64,000 bases of DNA, from assembly GCA_016800925.1 (NCBI GenBank), contig JABCPU010000160.1, positions 80,108 to 144,107 on the forward strand. Direction: 5' to 3'. The DNA is from Suillus spraguei. Taxonomy: Eukaryota > Basidiomycota > Agaricomycetes > Boletales > Suillaceae. Below, piece by piece: positions 22,241-33,054 of the stretch (positions are counted from its first letter, which is position 1; the number at the start of each line of letters is the position of its first letter). The notes beneath the pieces were generated by a model, which was given only the letters and a program-made list of their open reading frames with translations, ran no database searches and was not told where the DNA came from. A program made the translations under genes and the position numbers.

Positions 22241-24884
22241 TCAGACAAACAGGGAATCAGGAAGGAGCACAGTATCTTCATTATCACGAGAACCATCATC
22301 ATGATCCGGGCGACATGAGAGAGCATCTGGAGCAGCTAGTTTAGTACCTGCAACATGATGTAGTTCGATGTTGAAGAGTGACAATGTCAATTGCCAGCGA
22401 GCTTGTCGTCGTGTTAACTTCTGTGCGGTGCGGAAGTACAGCAGGTTTTTGTGATCGGTGAAGATAAGGACTATATGGGTGCTTCCTTCAAGATAATAGC
22501 GCCATTCATTTAATGCGCGGATGACTTCAAGTAACTCCTGATCAAAAATTTGATAGTTACGCTCCGCTGGGTTCAATGACTGAGACAAGTAGGCGCATGG
22601 GTGATAGATACCATTTTTGTCGGTTTGCAATAGGACGCCTCCCATTGCTACAAGAGAAGCATCGGTTGCGACCGCAAATTGCCGAGATGGATCTGGATTG
22701 CGAAGTACCGGTTGTTTGATGAAATGTTCCTTGAGATCTTGAAAGGTGTCTTGACATTGAGTTGTCCATAAGAAGGGAGTATCCTTTTTTGTAAGATCGA
22801 TAAGAGGTTGTGCAATATCGGAGTAATGGGAAATGAAAGTTTGGTAGAAGTTGCAAAAGCCGAGGAATGACCGGACATCTCTTACTGATTTTGGAGTTGG
22901 CCATTCGGCGATTCCTTTAGTTTTAGCGGTATCCATAGCCACTTGTCCAGGACGGATTATCATTCTGAGGTACTCCACTTCTTCTGCATCGAAGGTACAT
23001 TTTTTTGGTTCCAGGAATAAGTGTTCATTTCGTATTTTCATCAAAACTTGTCTAGTCCATTCGCGATGTTCTGCCATTGTTGTTGAAAAGATCAGGATAT
23101 CGTCCATGTAAATAACCATCCATCCTTCGTTGATTTCTTGCTGGAAAGTACAATTCATATATGCTTGGAAGGTTGCCGGGGAATTGCAAAGGCCGAAGAA
23201 CATGACATTTGGTTCGAAGAGACCAAATTCCGTAGTAAATGCTGCTTTCCAATGATCATCAGGATGAATGCGAATATTATTATAACCGGACCGGATATCC
23301 ATTTTCATAAAGAATTGTGCGTTGTGAAGGTGTGCAACGAGGGAGATAAGGAGTGGGAGTGGATAAGCATTCTTGATCGTCCAGTCATTGATGTATCGAT
23401 AATCCTGACAGGGACCCAATTCTCCACTCTTCTTTCCCACAAAGAAGAAGCCACTAGCTTGAGGTGATTTCAATTCTGAGATGAAACCTTTCGCAACATT
23501 TTCATTGATAAATGTTTTGACGGCAGCATGTTCTTTTTCTGATAGCGGGTAAACTTTAGACGTGCGAGGGATAAAACCAGGTTTAGTATCGATTTGATGA
23601 TCAATACCAGGGCGTTTGGGGGGTAGTTTGTTCAGTCCATCTTTAGCAAAGACATCTGCAAAGTTGTGCAAATATTTCGGGACCAATTCTTTGAAGGACT
23701 TCTTTTTCTTTTCCTTCTCATCCGTGGCAAATTCCTGAGCTTTATTACTGTATTTTGAAGGAGGGAGGGGAATTGTGGAATAGTTAGGGAGTTGTTCGAG
23801 TCGAGAGGTTCCATCACATGTGAGAGGTGTATCCATGGATACTTCATCAATGATTCGCATGGTAATTCCTTCGACGTCATACTCCACAAGGAATTCTCCG
23901 TCTCTGAGCTTGTCAGAAGAAATTTCGCGTACTTCTGGTGCATGCCAAACATCCTGCATTGTATTGAATTGTTCATCTTCCTCAGTAGGTATTGCAGTCG
24001 TCATGGGTTCATCCTGGTCAGGAATTTCTTTGATAGAAGGAGTGGTTAACTTGGGTGGTACGAAGTACTTAGTTAACTTTGGGATATTATGAGCTCTTCC
24101 TCCAAGATCATCGTTGGGTTTCCACTTTCCTTGTTGTTGCTCTTCAATTGGTCGTTGTTCAACGGGTTGCAATGGGGATGGTCGAAGCTCTAGTTCTGAT
24201 TCATTTTTTCGTTTTTCTACGCGGGGAATGGGCGATGGAGGACATTGTGGTAGTTTTACTTGTGGAGGGAGGTCGTCGATTATGAACTCGTCAGGAATGT
24301 TAATGGAAGGAGCAGTGACGGGTTTCGGAAGTTGTGAATTTTGCCATTTCTTGGAGTGGCAATGAAAAGCCGGGGGTAACCCGTTCTTCTTCCAATCTGT
24401 ATCTAGGTCGAGTTCAATTTCATCAGACTTCATTGTTCGGGGGAGGACAAGTGTTTTGGCGGCCCAATCTATACTTGGGTTCATGGCACGTAACCATGGG
24501 ATTTCCAGGAGGATTTAATCTCTTCGTCCAAGTTTAGTGATATTGAACTTTCCATACATGGTTTGTTCATCAATTTTTACCACTAGGAGACAGTAATGCA
24601 TGATCGGCCCTCCTTTGATAAGAGTTCCATCCGCTGTAGTAACTCGAAATGGTGTTTTAAGTTTTTGTTGTGTGATTTGATGGAGTTTCACAAACTCTTC
24701 AGAAATGCACATTCCTGCTGCACCAGAATCAATAACAGCGGTAGTGTCGACGGATTTTAAGCAAGTACGCAAGTGAAGGGTGATAGGGATACGAAGTTCT
24801 TTTCTTTCACCTACAGCACATACAAGTCTTAGTAATACATTGGGAGAAACATACATCGAATCCTTGTTTCTCCAATTCAAAAAT
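22241..24884 (-). pseudogene. Element C protease, reverse transcriptase and RNase H
   Basis: The longest open pol segment of the three elements: 747 codons at 24484-22241, with RT (MKMDIRSGYNNIRIHPDD, YMDDILIF) and RNase H ([50 protein letters not shown]). The protease lies in 25027-24515 (DSGAAGMCI), separated by a frame break at about 24515. Motifs around the polymerase active site are intact. Confidence 0.9.
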
Positions 24885-25669
24885 CCTCTATGATCCGCCT
24901 CACGGTTTCTTCTTCTTCTTCCTTCAGGACAATTATGGATACGATGTCCAGTCTTCTTGCATCCGAAGCATTGTCCCTTTTTCATACACTCGGATCTTTC
25001 CAAATTGGAGATTCGATCTATTACCATTGCATTTGAATCTCGACTTGGCGTGTAACGTGCGTTTCCTTAATTCTTCTTCTTCTGTGGAGCATGACGTGCT
25101 CATAACACCAAAAGGCGTTGGTGGGAGTTATTGATGGAAACACATTGCAATACAACATTGTGGAATACTTCTGAGACATCGCCTGGCGCGAAGAGTTTGG
25201 TTAGGATACCTCAGTTGAGGCCATCTTGGAAGAACTGAATCTTCATTGCGTCGTCAGTGATATGGGCCTTAGCTGCAAGTGCCTCAAAGTCAGCGATGTA
25301 AGTGTGGAGATCACCGCTTCCTTGTTTGAGGTCCCTGAGCTTTGTGAATGCGGTTCCTTTGGTATCCACTGGTTCGAAAGCTTCGTTGAAACTTTTCATG
25401 AAATCTTTCAGCATCCCATAGCCGACTTTCTGTCCAGAAGTGTCGGTTGATTGGGCGTGAGCAAGGAATTGTTCATTCCAAGATTTGGCATTCTTCTCCA
25501 TCATGATGGATGTAATAAAAATGATTTTCTGCTTATCGGCGGTGTAAAGCTTTTCATTGATGTCGAAGTATAGATTGCATGATTGGATGAATTCTAGAGA
25601 GTTGTCGCGATCTCCGTCAAAACCAGTTGGGAGACCAATTTTATATTCAAATTCTTTGGTGGTAGCCAT
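24885..25669 (-). pseudogene. Element C Gag
   Basis: Starts MATTKEFEYKIGLPTGFDGD. The capsid region is intact to about 25211, where the TGG codon of the other copies (DGLNWGILTKL) is TGA. The knuckle CFGCKKTGHRIHNC is present at about 24960, and the stretch after it is shortened relative to A and B. It ends GAG-GAT-TTT-TGA. Confidence 0.88.
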
Positions 25670-25801
25670 AATGATGAATCATCTGGTGAGTTATGCTTTC
25701 TCGGTGCCTACATGTGCGGTCTTTGCTGTCTGTTAGGGCTTTATCAGATTTCGGGGGGTTCAAAGACTGGATAGTCTGTGATCAATAGGACTTTAATCTT
25801 T

Positions 25802-26274
25802 TGTTACGAACTGGGGTGGCGTCACCAGTGACAGTGATAAGACACAGACGGTCTGCTGGGAAGTTCAACTACGTTCAAAAGAGAATGAGGACTACTACTT
25901 AGGAAAGGTTCCAAGTAGGATCAAGGGTTCAGTCGAAGAGTCGCGACTCTAAGACGATTGGTAGAATAGAGACTAAGGCTAAGGAGTGCTTAGACTTAGA
26001 GATGATCCAGATGACTTAGGTTGGAGACCTAAGCGAAGGATATTCCAGGTAAAACCCAGTAAGATTAAAGTAAGGTATACAGGCGTAATACAACGTGCTT
26101 AAATAAGCCAATATGTGCGCACGGACCAAGAAAGACATGAGAATGTAAGTGCGTATCTAAAGTAGGAAGGCAACTATAGTACAGATGCGTGAGCATATAA
26201 GTCAGAGTCGTGTTACGTAATATACAAAGTAAAGATGAGACAGAAAATGAATAGGGGCACATACAATTGTAACA
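25802..26274 (-). repeat. 5' LTR of element C
   Basis: 473 bp from TGTTAC to TGTAACA, followed by the TSD ATAGA (26275-26279). Pairs with 2635-3107. Confidence 0.95.
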
Positions 26275-27440
26275 ATAGAAAACCAGAAGAAAAAGCACTG
26301 AGGGCTGCTTACAATGCTGATCCCAACAGCTTCAAGGAAGAGCCATCTGAGCTGCATAGCGACATTGATAGGGAAGAAGAAAATATGGTATGTTCCCCAG
26401 TTTTCTTTGATGCAACTCAGAATAATCACTGGTAAAATTTTAATTTAGTTCTCAGATTGTGACATGCCATCCAAGCTGTCCTGATCCAAATCAAAGGTAC
26501 TGACATTCAGTGCTGGTAAAATACCCCCAATGTCATGCAACACCAGTGCCATGCGCAAGGCTACTACCACAGGTATGTGTCTAGTCTGATGATTGTATAC
26601 TAAGACTAATCCGCCTCTGCTACTATCGAGCAGCTCCAACTTCAAGTCCATGCGATGACTCCAAGTCGGATGAGTCAACAGACCGTGAGTCTTGCTGACC
26701 TGAAGACTGCACTGACGACAAGGACAACAACAACATCACCGAAGAACTATCACTGATAGCTCGAGGGTCCAAGCATCCACTTGACAAGACTTTGGATGAT
26801 GCCATGGTACTACTGCCGAAGATCAAGAAAAATTCAGATGGTTCACGCCATTGCATGAAAGCCAGTGACTTCGATGATGTGTCCAAAGAGATTTTGGTGA
26901 CGGCAACCTCTATTTTCCGGTGTCTGATAGTCTCCTGGGTGCCATTTCCCGAGAACATTGCTGTCGAGATGCAGTTGGCAAAAGCAGCCTGGCATGAGGC
27001 ATGTCAAATCAAAGGCATCAATGTCAAATTGACGCCTTCAGGTATCAAAGTGGTGATTCGTCTGATCTCCATGTGTTCTTCAACTGATTTACTATATCAT
27101 ACTTTGCGAAGCTATTGACCCGCACATCACAAGTTTGCAGGGAACTCAAAACAAAAATGCATTCACTGATGGCATCTTTTTTTGGTTTCCAGATGAGCAA
27201 TTCCAACAATGTGATACGACAGAATAGGGATCTAGCAGAGTCTTTGAAAGACAGTTCTGTATTTGCTTTCAAGGTACATGTTTTGATTATCTACATGGTA
27301 TTTCAAGTACTAACTATTTGGACTAATAGGATTGGGAGTCAAAGAAGGGAATCTACAAGATGGAGTTATTGCAACTGCGCATCAACATCATGTGGTTCGC
27401 AAATCGACATGATGAAGGCATCATCCACCATAAATATTTT
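26275..27440 (+). pseudogene. DUF6532-like gene fragment, split by element C
   Basis: The reading frame across the element C target (2595-2634 joined to 26275 onward) continues as DRKPEEKALRAAYNADP, placing the insertion in an exon. Further exons read FDDVSKEILVTATSIFRC, IAVEMQLAKAAWHEAC (about 26870-27005), then after an intron SQVCRELKTKMHSLMASFFGF and NRDLAESLKDSSVFAFK (27120-27275), and after another IMWFANRHDEGIIHHKYF (about 27385-27435). This order matches DUF6532, a basidiomycete domain of unknown function often near transposons. A TGA lies in the acidic exon near 26698, and the gene is cut off at about 27440 by minisatellite-like DNA. Confidence 0.7.
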
Positions 27441-27530
27441 ATATGTAGACAAGCCCAGATGAGTGAAAACGAATGAAGGCAAGTTCAAACATGTCACAAG
27501 CCCAGACGAATGAACTTGAAGCCAATAGTG
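27440..27530. repeat. Short block of the 10/20-bp CAAGTCCAGACGAATG minisatellite
   Basis: Copies of ACAAGCCCAGACGAATG and GGCAAGTTCAAAC abut the truncation point of the DUF6532-like gene. The same motif forms the array at 44640-45180 and a block at 29840-29930. Confidence 0.65.
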
Positions 27531-27587
27531 CTGCTGAAGTCTGGTTCGGTCCGGTTCTTGTGGCAAATTTTTCAAACACCAAACCAA

Positions 27588-28774
27588 TGTAAAGATACAA
27601 TCTAGCCTGGGCTGTAGATGAACCACAGCCTAAACTAGTATGTGAGTCTTGCACTCCATCTAGTCTGCTTCACTTGCAAAGCAAGAGTGTTCGACCCTAA
27701 AGGGAATGCTAAGTTAGTATAGTCTAATAATGCCCAACCTGTGGTGCGAGAATGCCATCGGAGGTAGCGAGATGCTAGTGGTGACCTCCGCTCCATGGAA
27801 AAGTAGCGGTGTAATGAACATATTGGCGCTGGGCTTAAAACCCCATATTTTGACACTCGTCTCATGTCTACAGGAGTTACCACTTGTCCTTGGCCATCTT
27901 ACCCCTTTAGCAGTACCGGCGGCATCCCACGCTTACCGCACAACCATACCGACTGCTGCACTACGTTCCATGAACCGATGTCCTTCCATGTCCTTGCCGC
28001 ATCTGCATAGCTCCATTTGGTGCGTAGTTTGTTTTCTGTTCATTATCACTGATTCCATGGCAAGCGTTATTACATGTTGCCTCATGCCGCAGCGCCTCGC
28101 GCTATGTTTACTTACAGCGGTTACTACACTCCAGCGCTACTGATCTCGCCTAGAGTATTCTGAGTACATACGATTTAGAATATAAGCACCACATACCCCA
28201 CATGATACAGTACCTGATTTTACCCCATTGCACGTACTATAGGTCAGGATTATTGTCTAGCTCTGGATCTACCCAGTAGTGGACATAGTCTTTAAAGTTT
28301 CCTTACCGCTCGTTAATACATCACGCTCGTTCTCCGTTACCACTGGCATACCGCCGGACTTTCGACTGTTACTTTGACTGAACTTCCCACAAACTGCTAC
28401 TTTACTGCTGAAAGTACCACAGACTTCTTTACTGTTTCTTTGCACTGCTCGCAACCTTACTGCTACCGCTGAGACCACCGCTCGACATCACTCATTCAAT
28501 GCTACTGTTACTGACCTTATCTCGACATTGGTAACACCGTTACTCACGACACTAGTTCTGGCGGTATTATCACTGACCGCGGCAACTTACCGCTGACCAC
28601 GATGCTTGTTTCACAAATAAGTTAGACTCGAACTTGACCATACTAAATAGGCATCCCCCTTTAGGGTCGAACGCTCTTGTTCTTACAAGTGAAGCAGACT
28701 AGATGGAGCGCAAGACTAACATACTAGTTTAGGCAGTGGTTTATCTACAGCCCAAGCTAGGTTGTATCTTTACA
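27588..28774. mobile_element. 1.19-kb element with roughly 150-bp terminal inverted repeats
   Basis: 27588-27730 and 28625-28774 are inverted copies, starting TGTAAAGATACAA and sharing CTAAACTAGTATGT, CCATCTAGTCTGCTTCACTTG and TTCGACCCTAAAGGG. I find no matching target duplication at the ends. The interior has no convincing ORF but is rich in TACCGC/GCGGTA motifs. It could be a non-autonomous foldback transposon or an inverted segmental duplication. Confidence 0.7.
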
Positions 28775-28940
28775 GCAGTAAAGTAGCGGTAGTGTGAGCG
28801 GTAAAACTGCGGTAGTGCGTGCGGTAAAACTGCGGTAAGGCGTGGGAAACTGGCGGTAAAACAAGTGGTGAAGCGTAGCGATGAAGCGCAGGAAAGCGGT
28901 AAAGAGCAGTGGTGCATGCAGTGGTAAAGAGATCCTCAAG
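28775..28940. repeat. Cluster of GCGGTA motifs
   Basis: GCGGTA or GTGGTA occurs about every 12-20 bp on the plus strand. Within 27900-28620 the same motif is mostly inverted (TACCGC). Inverted sets of short subterminal motifs are a known feature of hAT-type elements. From 28941 to 29840 I see no gene or clear element. Confidence 0.6.
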
Positions 28941-29839
28941 AGACAGTAACTTCAGCGAAAGACTTTATTCCGTTAGAGACAGTGGTAGTGACTATTCCTA
29001 AGTACCGTGTGTACCATAGGGGGAAAGTAAGGAACAAGTACAGGTACCTAGGAATTTTATATGAAAGGAATAGCTATGGAGATGGAAGGGATAGGATAAA
29101 CATGCAGCAGACATGTAATAAGACTGCACTTCAGTTTACAAAACATAATGTACTGGCAAGACTGGATGGACATTGGACAGATGGTGAATCTTGCTTGAGG
29201 ATGCCAAATGGGTTCACGGAGATTGCTGAAGATCACCGCTTCATGGGAAAGTTGCCACAGTACAGCTGCTAAGCTGCAATGAGGCTTCTGGAGTGCGGAA
29301 CAATACCATTAGATAGGGGTAACACATGGTAAAACATCACTGCAAGGGACAGTGAAGCCGAGAGGTAAGGATAATGATAGCCGTGTGACACCTATACAAA
29401 AATGTGCTGTTTCAAGCTCACCGTGAGTTTGCTCGTCACACCGAACCTATGGTTCGGTTCAGCCATTTGGTCAAACCCTGGACCGAACGTCTCTGAATGC
29501 GTTCGGGAGGTCTGGTTTGCATTCGAACCAGGTTCGACTAAACTTGCAGACAATGGGCTGCCTATTTTGTTGCAGAGGTCTCTCAAGACCATGAGAGCTC
29601 CACCATGCCATTCCCAACACCACGAATGCCATGTGCAAATGCCCAGTGCATGTCAGCAACTGCTGACATGGCTCAGACAAGTACAGGACAACAGAGGGAG
29701 CCCTTTGCCAGTGTTTGACACATATGCCCAGCGCATGTCAGCAAATGCTGCTGTGGCTTGAACATATGCGAACAATACCTGAAGGCACCTGAATGAGAGG
29801 AGCGGAGGTACAGGCGAGAACAGACACAAGCAGATAAGC

Positions 29840-29930
29840 TGAGGCAAGTTCAAATGAGGGGCCCAGACAAGTTTAAACGAGTGCAGGCAAGCAGACGAAT
29901 ACAGACAAATCTATTTGAGTCCAAATGTAT
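29840..29930. repeat. Second block of CAAGTCC/GAGTGCAGG minisatellite
   Basis: GGCAAGTTCAAATG, CAGACAAGTTTAAACGAGTGCAGGCAAGC and CGAATACAGACAAATC. The following 70 bp (GGTGGATGATAGGTTACGGTTT...) recur inverted at about 44610-44670, so block and flank were copied together. Confidence 0.65.
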
Positions 29931-30619
29931 GGTGGATGATAGGTTACGGTTTGATTTGCTGATTTGCTGCGACATATTTTGAAGTCCAATCAATGTTTGT
30001 TCTAGTCTTGAACTATTTGTTCAACGGTAGACCTTAAGTTGAATATAATTTTGTGTCACAAAAAGTCACAAGTGCATCGATAATGGTTGGACTGGCACCA
30101 ATCCCCGACCCCAGAGCTCCGTGTCTTGAGCTGCATGGTGATGAATTCTGGCACAGCTTCAAAGGTTTGTGCATAAGACATAAGTATCTTAGACACAGAC
30201 CACAATTTCGCTGTCAGTTCAGTTACATTGGCAAAGGGAAGCAGCATGAGCATGTTATTAACCAATACACTTGTCCCACAGACAAAGAACGAGTCCACCA
30301 CCTGTTGTGCCTTCGGCACTGGAAGCAAAAGGAGTGTGAAGCACTCCTTTTGCTTCCTGGCCTTGGCTTCATCCTAATAATTATCTTCAATAATGATAAT
30401 AGGTTTTGAAATAAATTATAACTTTGACCAATATTTTGACAGAAGTAAAAGTACCACATCACCATCTTTGTGAGTTTATATTGCCCATCTCATCCTCATG
30501 TCATTGCATTTGATTTTGATTTTTTGAAATTATTTACTGCAAACTATTAACTTGAATAAATCTTTTGTGTCAAGTTTTGATAGGGGGCAACAGTATTAAG
30601 TTGTCACACAACAAAATAA
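29931..30619. other. No recognised gene; anonymous AT-rich sequence
   Basis: A 118-codon plus-strand frame (30053-30409) has no motif I know. GGAGTG...CACTCC at 30325-30345 can fold into a hairpin, and the following TTCCTGGCCTTGGCTTCATCCTAATAATT recurs at about 31458-31488, so part of this stretch is a diverged repeat. Confidence 0.5.
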
Positions 30620-30748
30620 TGCAAGTGTCCCATCTCCCATCTCTCATCTCCCATCTCCTGTTACTGGTCTCCTATCTCTCATTTCCTCTTACCAGTCTGC
30701 TGTCACCCATCTTGTGTCTCCCATCTCCCACATCTCCCATCTCTGACA

Positions 30749-30780
<32 letters not shown>

Positions 30781-31060
30781 TGTCTTGTGTCTCCCATCTC
30801 CCATCTCCTGTCTCCCATCTCCTGTCTCCATCTCCTGTCTCCTGTCTCCCGTCTCCTGTCTCCCGTCTCCTTCTCCCGTCTCCTGTCTCCCGTCTCCTGT
30901 CTCCCGTCTCCTGTCTCCCGTCTCCTGTCTCCCGTCTCCTGTCTCCCGTCTCCTGTCTCCTGTTTCCCACCTCCTGTCTCCCACCTCCCACCTCCCATCT
31001 CCCACCTCCCGTCTCCCATGCCTTCATTCTCTCCTCCCCATGCTCTTCTGTCCCCCCATC
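30620..31060. repeat. Polypyrimidine minisatellite, unit CTCCTGTCTCCCGT
   Basis: About 440 bp of C/T-rich tandem repeats on the plus strand. The regular core (about 30830-30965) has a 14-bp unit and the flanks drift to CCCATCTC. The strand is almost purely pyrimidine. All three frames of both strands are open, so the long Arg/Glu/Gly and Ser/Pro/Cys frames here are artefacts. Confidence 0.9.
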
Positions 31061-31982
31061 TCTCCATCCTAATGATCATAGCAGCTTTTTAAACAAATAA
31101 CATGATTTTTCAAATGACAAAGTCCAGATTCTTTGATAGCCAAAATATAATCAATCTAAGAGAAATTTATCAGAAGATTTTTTCTAAGGGTGGGAGAGGT
31201 CACTTCCAGCCTGCTGGCAACTTCCAACCTGGTATTGGTGCCTGATGGAGTAGCTTGTCATAGGTATCAACCTGTTCCTGACAACTTGACCATGCCTTTT
31301 GATGGCGCCACCACTCCTTCCAGCCCCTGATGAGTTCTGTCTGTTTTTACCTATCAGCCATCTTCTGCAATTGCACTCATTTTTTGCTTGCCCTCATTTT
31401 TTGCTTTCCACTCCTTTGCACTCCTTTTTGGCTTCACTTTTGGCTTCACACTCCCTTTGGCTCCCTGGCCTTGGCTCCATCCTAATAATTTTGGTTTTAC
31501 CCCAGCTTCAGACAACCCATGGGAAATTTGACCAGCTGCGCAGTCACATGACCAAATCATGCCATCACACAATCACACAATGGGACAACAGTGTATTAAA
31601 TTGGCACTCAAAAAAACCACATGAGAAATTAAGCAAGCTAACCGAAATGCATGCGAGCATAAGCGAAAACCACATGGCCCTACGTGACGTATGCAAAAGC
31701 CATGCGAGCTAGCAACAACTTTCACACCTTTCCCCCCTTACTTCTTAGATTGTGAAGCTCAGAGCCTGCAGGTCTTGTTATTTGACTGAGAACCTATCAA
31801 TGTACGAACCCCTTGAAGCTGCCCATGAATACACCAAGAAACAACCAACAGAGGCTAAGTTTGAAGTTTGCGAGTCAGTTCATAGGCAGTGTAATGCCAA
31901 GGAAGCTTCACTGGTTACATGATCTACTGCAATGAAGGTAGTGAGAGGACTCAGAGGAGGGGGTTTATGCAGAGCACAATAT
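31061..31982. other. No recognised gene; contains a repeat of 30355-30600
   Basis: The CCTGGCCTTGGCTCCATCCTAATAATT block at about 31462 and GGGACAACAGTGTATTAA at about 31582 correspond, in the same order, to blocks at 30357 and 30584. No protein motif is seen in any frame. Confidence 0.5.
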
Positions 31983-32171
31983 AATTAGTGTTTTGAACAT
32001 GCCCAAAGGCACGACTCACCATGGAGTAAATATCAATGTTGCATCAACATTTTGCACAGGGGCTAAGACCAGTTAAGATGGACCTCTAAGGAAACCATCA
32101 ATCAGTGGATGTCAAGGTGTGTTCCGATAAAAAAAACCATCATGGGTAAATATCAAGGTGTGTTCTGATAG

Positions 32172-32262
32172 AAAAAACCTTGTCGTCCGCAGGTTTCGAA
32201 CCTGCACAGTCCAAGAGAAACAGATTTTGATTCTGTCATGGCAACCACCAGGCGACCACCAG
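32172..32262 (-). ncRNA. tRNA-Ser-derived Pol III-like unit 1 of array 1
   Basis: On the minus strand: degenerate A box, anticodon-type stem-loop, long variable region, perfect B box GGTTCGAAACC (32192-32202) and a run of six T at 32172-32177 as terminator. Acceptor-stem halves do not pair, so it is not a functional tRNA. Confidence 0.65.
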
Positions 32263-32320
32263 CTACGTTGAACTTTGAAAGAAACTGTCCATGAGTGATC
32301 ATCAAAGTGTGTTCTGATAG

Positions 32321-32411
32321 AAAAAACCTCTTCATTGGCAGGTTTTGAACCCGCACAGTTTAAGATAAACAGATTTGGATTCTGTTGTGGCAACCGCCTA
32401 GCTAAGACCAG
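32321..32411 (-). ncRNA. tRNA-Ser-derived Pol III-like unit 2 of array 1
   Basis: Same layout as unit 1. B box GGGTTCAAAACC at 32341-32352, A-box-like TGGTCTTAGCTAGG at the 5' end, T6 terminator at 32321-32326. Confidence 0.6.
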
Positions 32412-32469
32412 TTATAATGAACTTCTAAAGAAGCCATCCATGAGTGAATGTCAAGGTGTGTTTCAATAG

Positions 32470-32560
32470 AAAAAAACCTTGTCGTCAGCAGGTTTCCAAC
32501 TTGCACAGTCCAAGAGAAACAGATTTTGATTCTGTTGTGGCAACCACCTGACTAAGACCA
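32470..32560 (-). ncRNA. tRNA-Ser-derived Pol III-like unit 3 of array 1
   Basis: A-box-like TGGTCTTAGTCAGG (32547-32560), anticodon-type loop ATCAAAA (CAA in anticodon position), variable region TTCTCTTGGACTGT, B box with one change (GTTGGAAACC), T7 terminator at 32470-32476. Confidence 0.6.
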
Positions 32561-32619
32561 GTTGCGGTGAACTTCTGAAGAAACCGTCCATGAATGAATG
32601 TCAAAGTGCATTCTGATAG

Positions 32620-32709
32620 AAAAAAACTATAGTTCAGCAGGTTTCGAACCTGCATAGTCCAATAGAAACAGATTTCGAATCTGTTGTGGTAACCACACTA
32701 GCCAGGCTA
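32620..32709 (-). ncRNA. tRNA-Ser(CGA)-derived Pol III-like unit 4 of array 1
   Basis: The least diverged type. Stem ACAGA/TCTGT closes the loop TTCGAAA (CGA in anticodon position), followed by a 14-nt class II variable region, T arm GCAGG-TTCGAAA-CCTGC (32638-32654) and T7 at 32620-32626. It resembles nuclear tRNA-Ser, but the acceptor ends are not complementary. Confidence 0.65.
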
Positions 32710-33054
32710 AATTCTTTAACTCCCACTTGACAACTCATCCTAAGTTGAAAACCTATGGGGCCCCTGATTGACGCTCCCCAAAAAGATGATTTGGACAGTA
32801 AAGTTCGAGTCTGAACGTCTAGACGATAGAATTGCCCCAACGTGGGACGAAGGCTAAGATAATTCTAATTTATCATCATATCGCTTCTTGGACCCGAACC
32901 AGGTGGCACCCCAACTAGGACCCCGGAACTCGACCACCAAAGCAGTGCGCAACCGCGCACAGGACGCCAAAAGGCGGCCCCAAGAGCCCCAAACAACACA
33001 AGCACCCATCAACGAGACCCCAAGCATCAAAAAAACACCAACCACCCAAGAAAC

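Larger units (their letters stand above)
2635..26274 (-). mobile_element. Ty3/Gypsy chromovirus, element C (outermost of nest)
   Basis: LTRs at 2635-3107 and 25802-26274 share diagnostic variants not found in the other four LTRs (GTGATAAGACACAGACGG, and the block GAGGACTACTACTTAGG). The element is flanked by a perfect 5-bp target duplication, ATAGA at 2630-2634 and 26275-26279. Coding is on the minus strand: gag 25.67-24.88 kb, protease-RT-RNase H 24.88-22.24 kb, integrase-chromodomain 22.2-20.84 kb, ORF3 4.04-3.27 kb. It contains element B plus a separate insert of about 1.35 kb upstream of ORF3. It is the oldest of the three copies, because B lies inside it. It is dead: gag has a stop and the integrase lacks its first catalytic Asp. 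Confidence 0.95.

Noticed and set aside
30672..31092. Long Arg/Glu/Gly-rich and Ser/Pro/Cys-rich open frames
   Set aside because: They are translations of a polypyrimidine tandem repeat; all frames on both strands are open because the repeat lacks stop codons.
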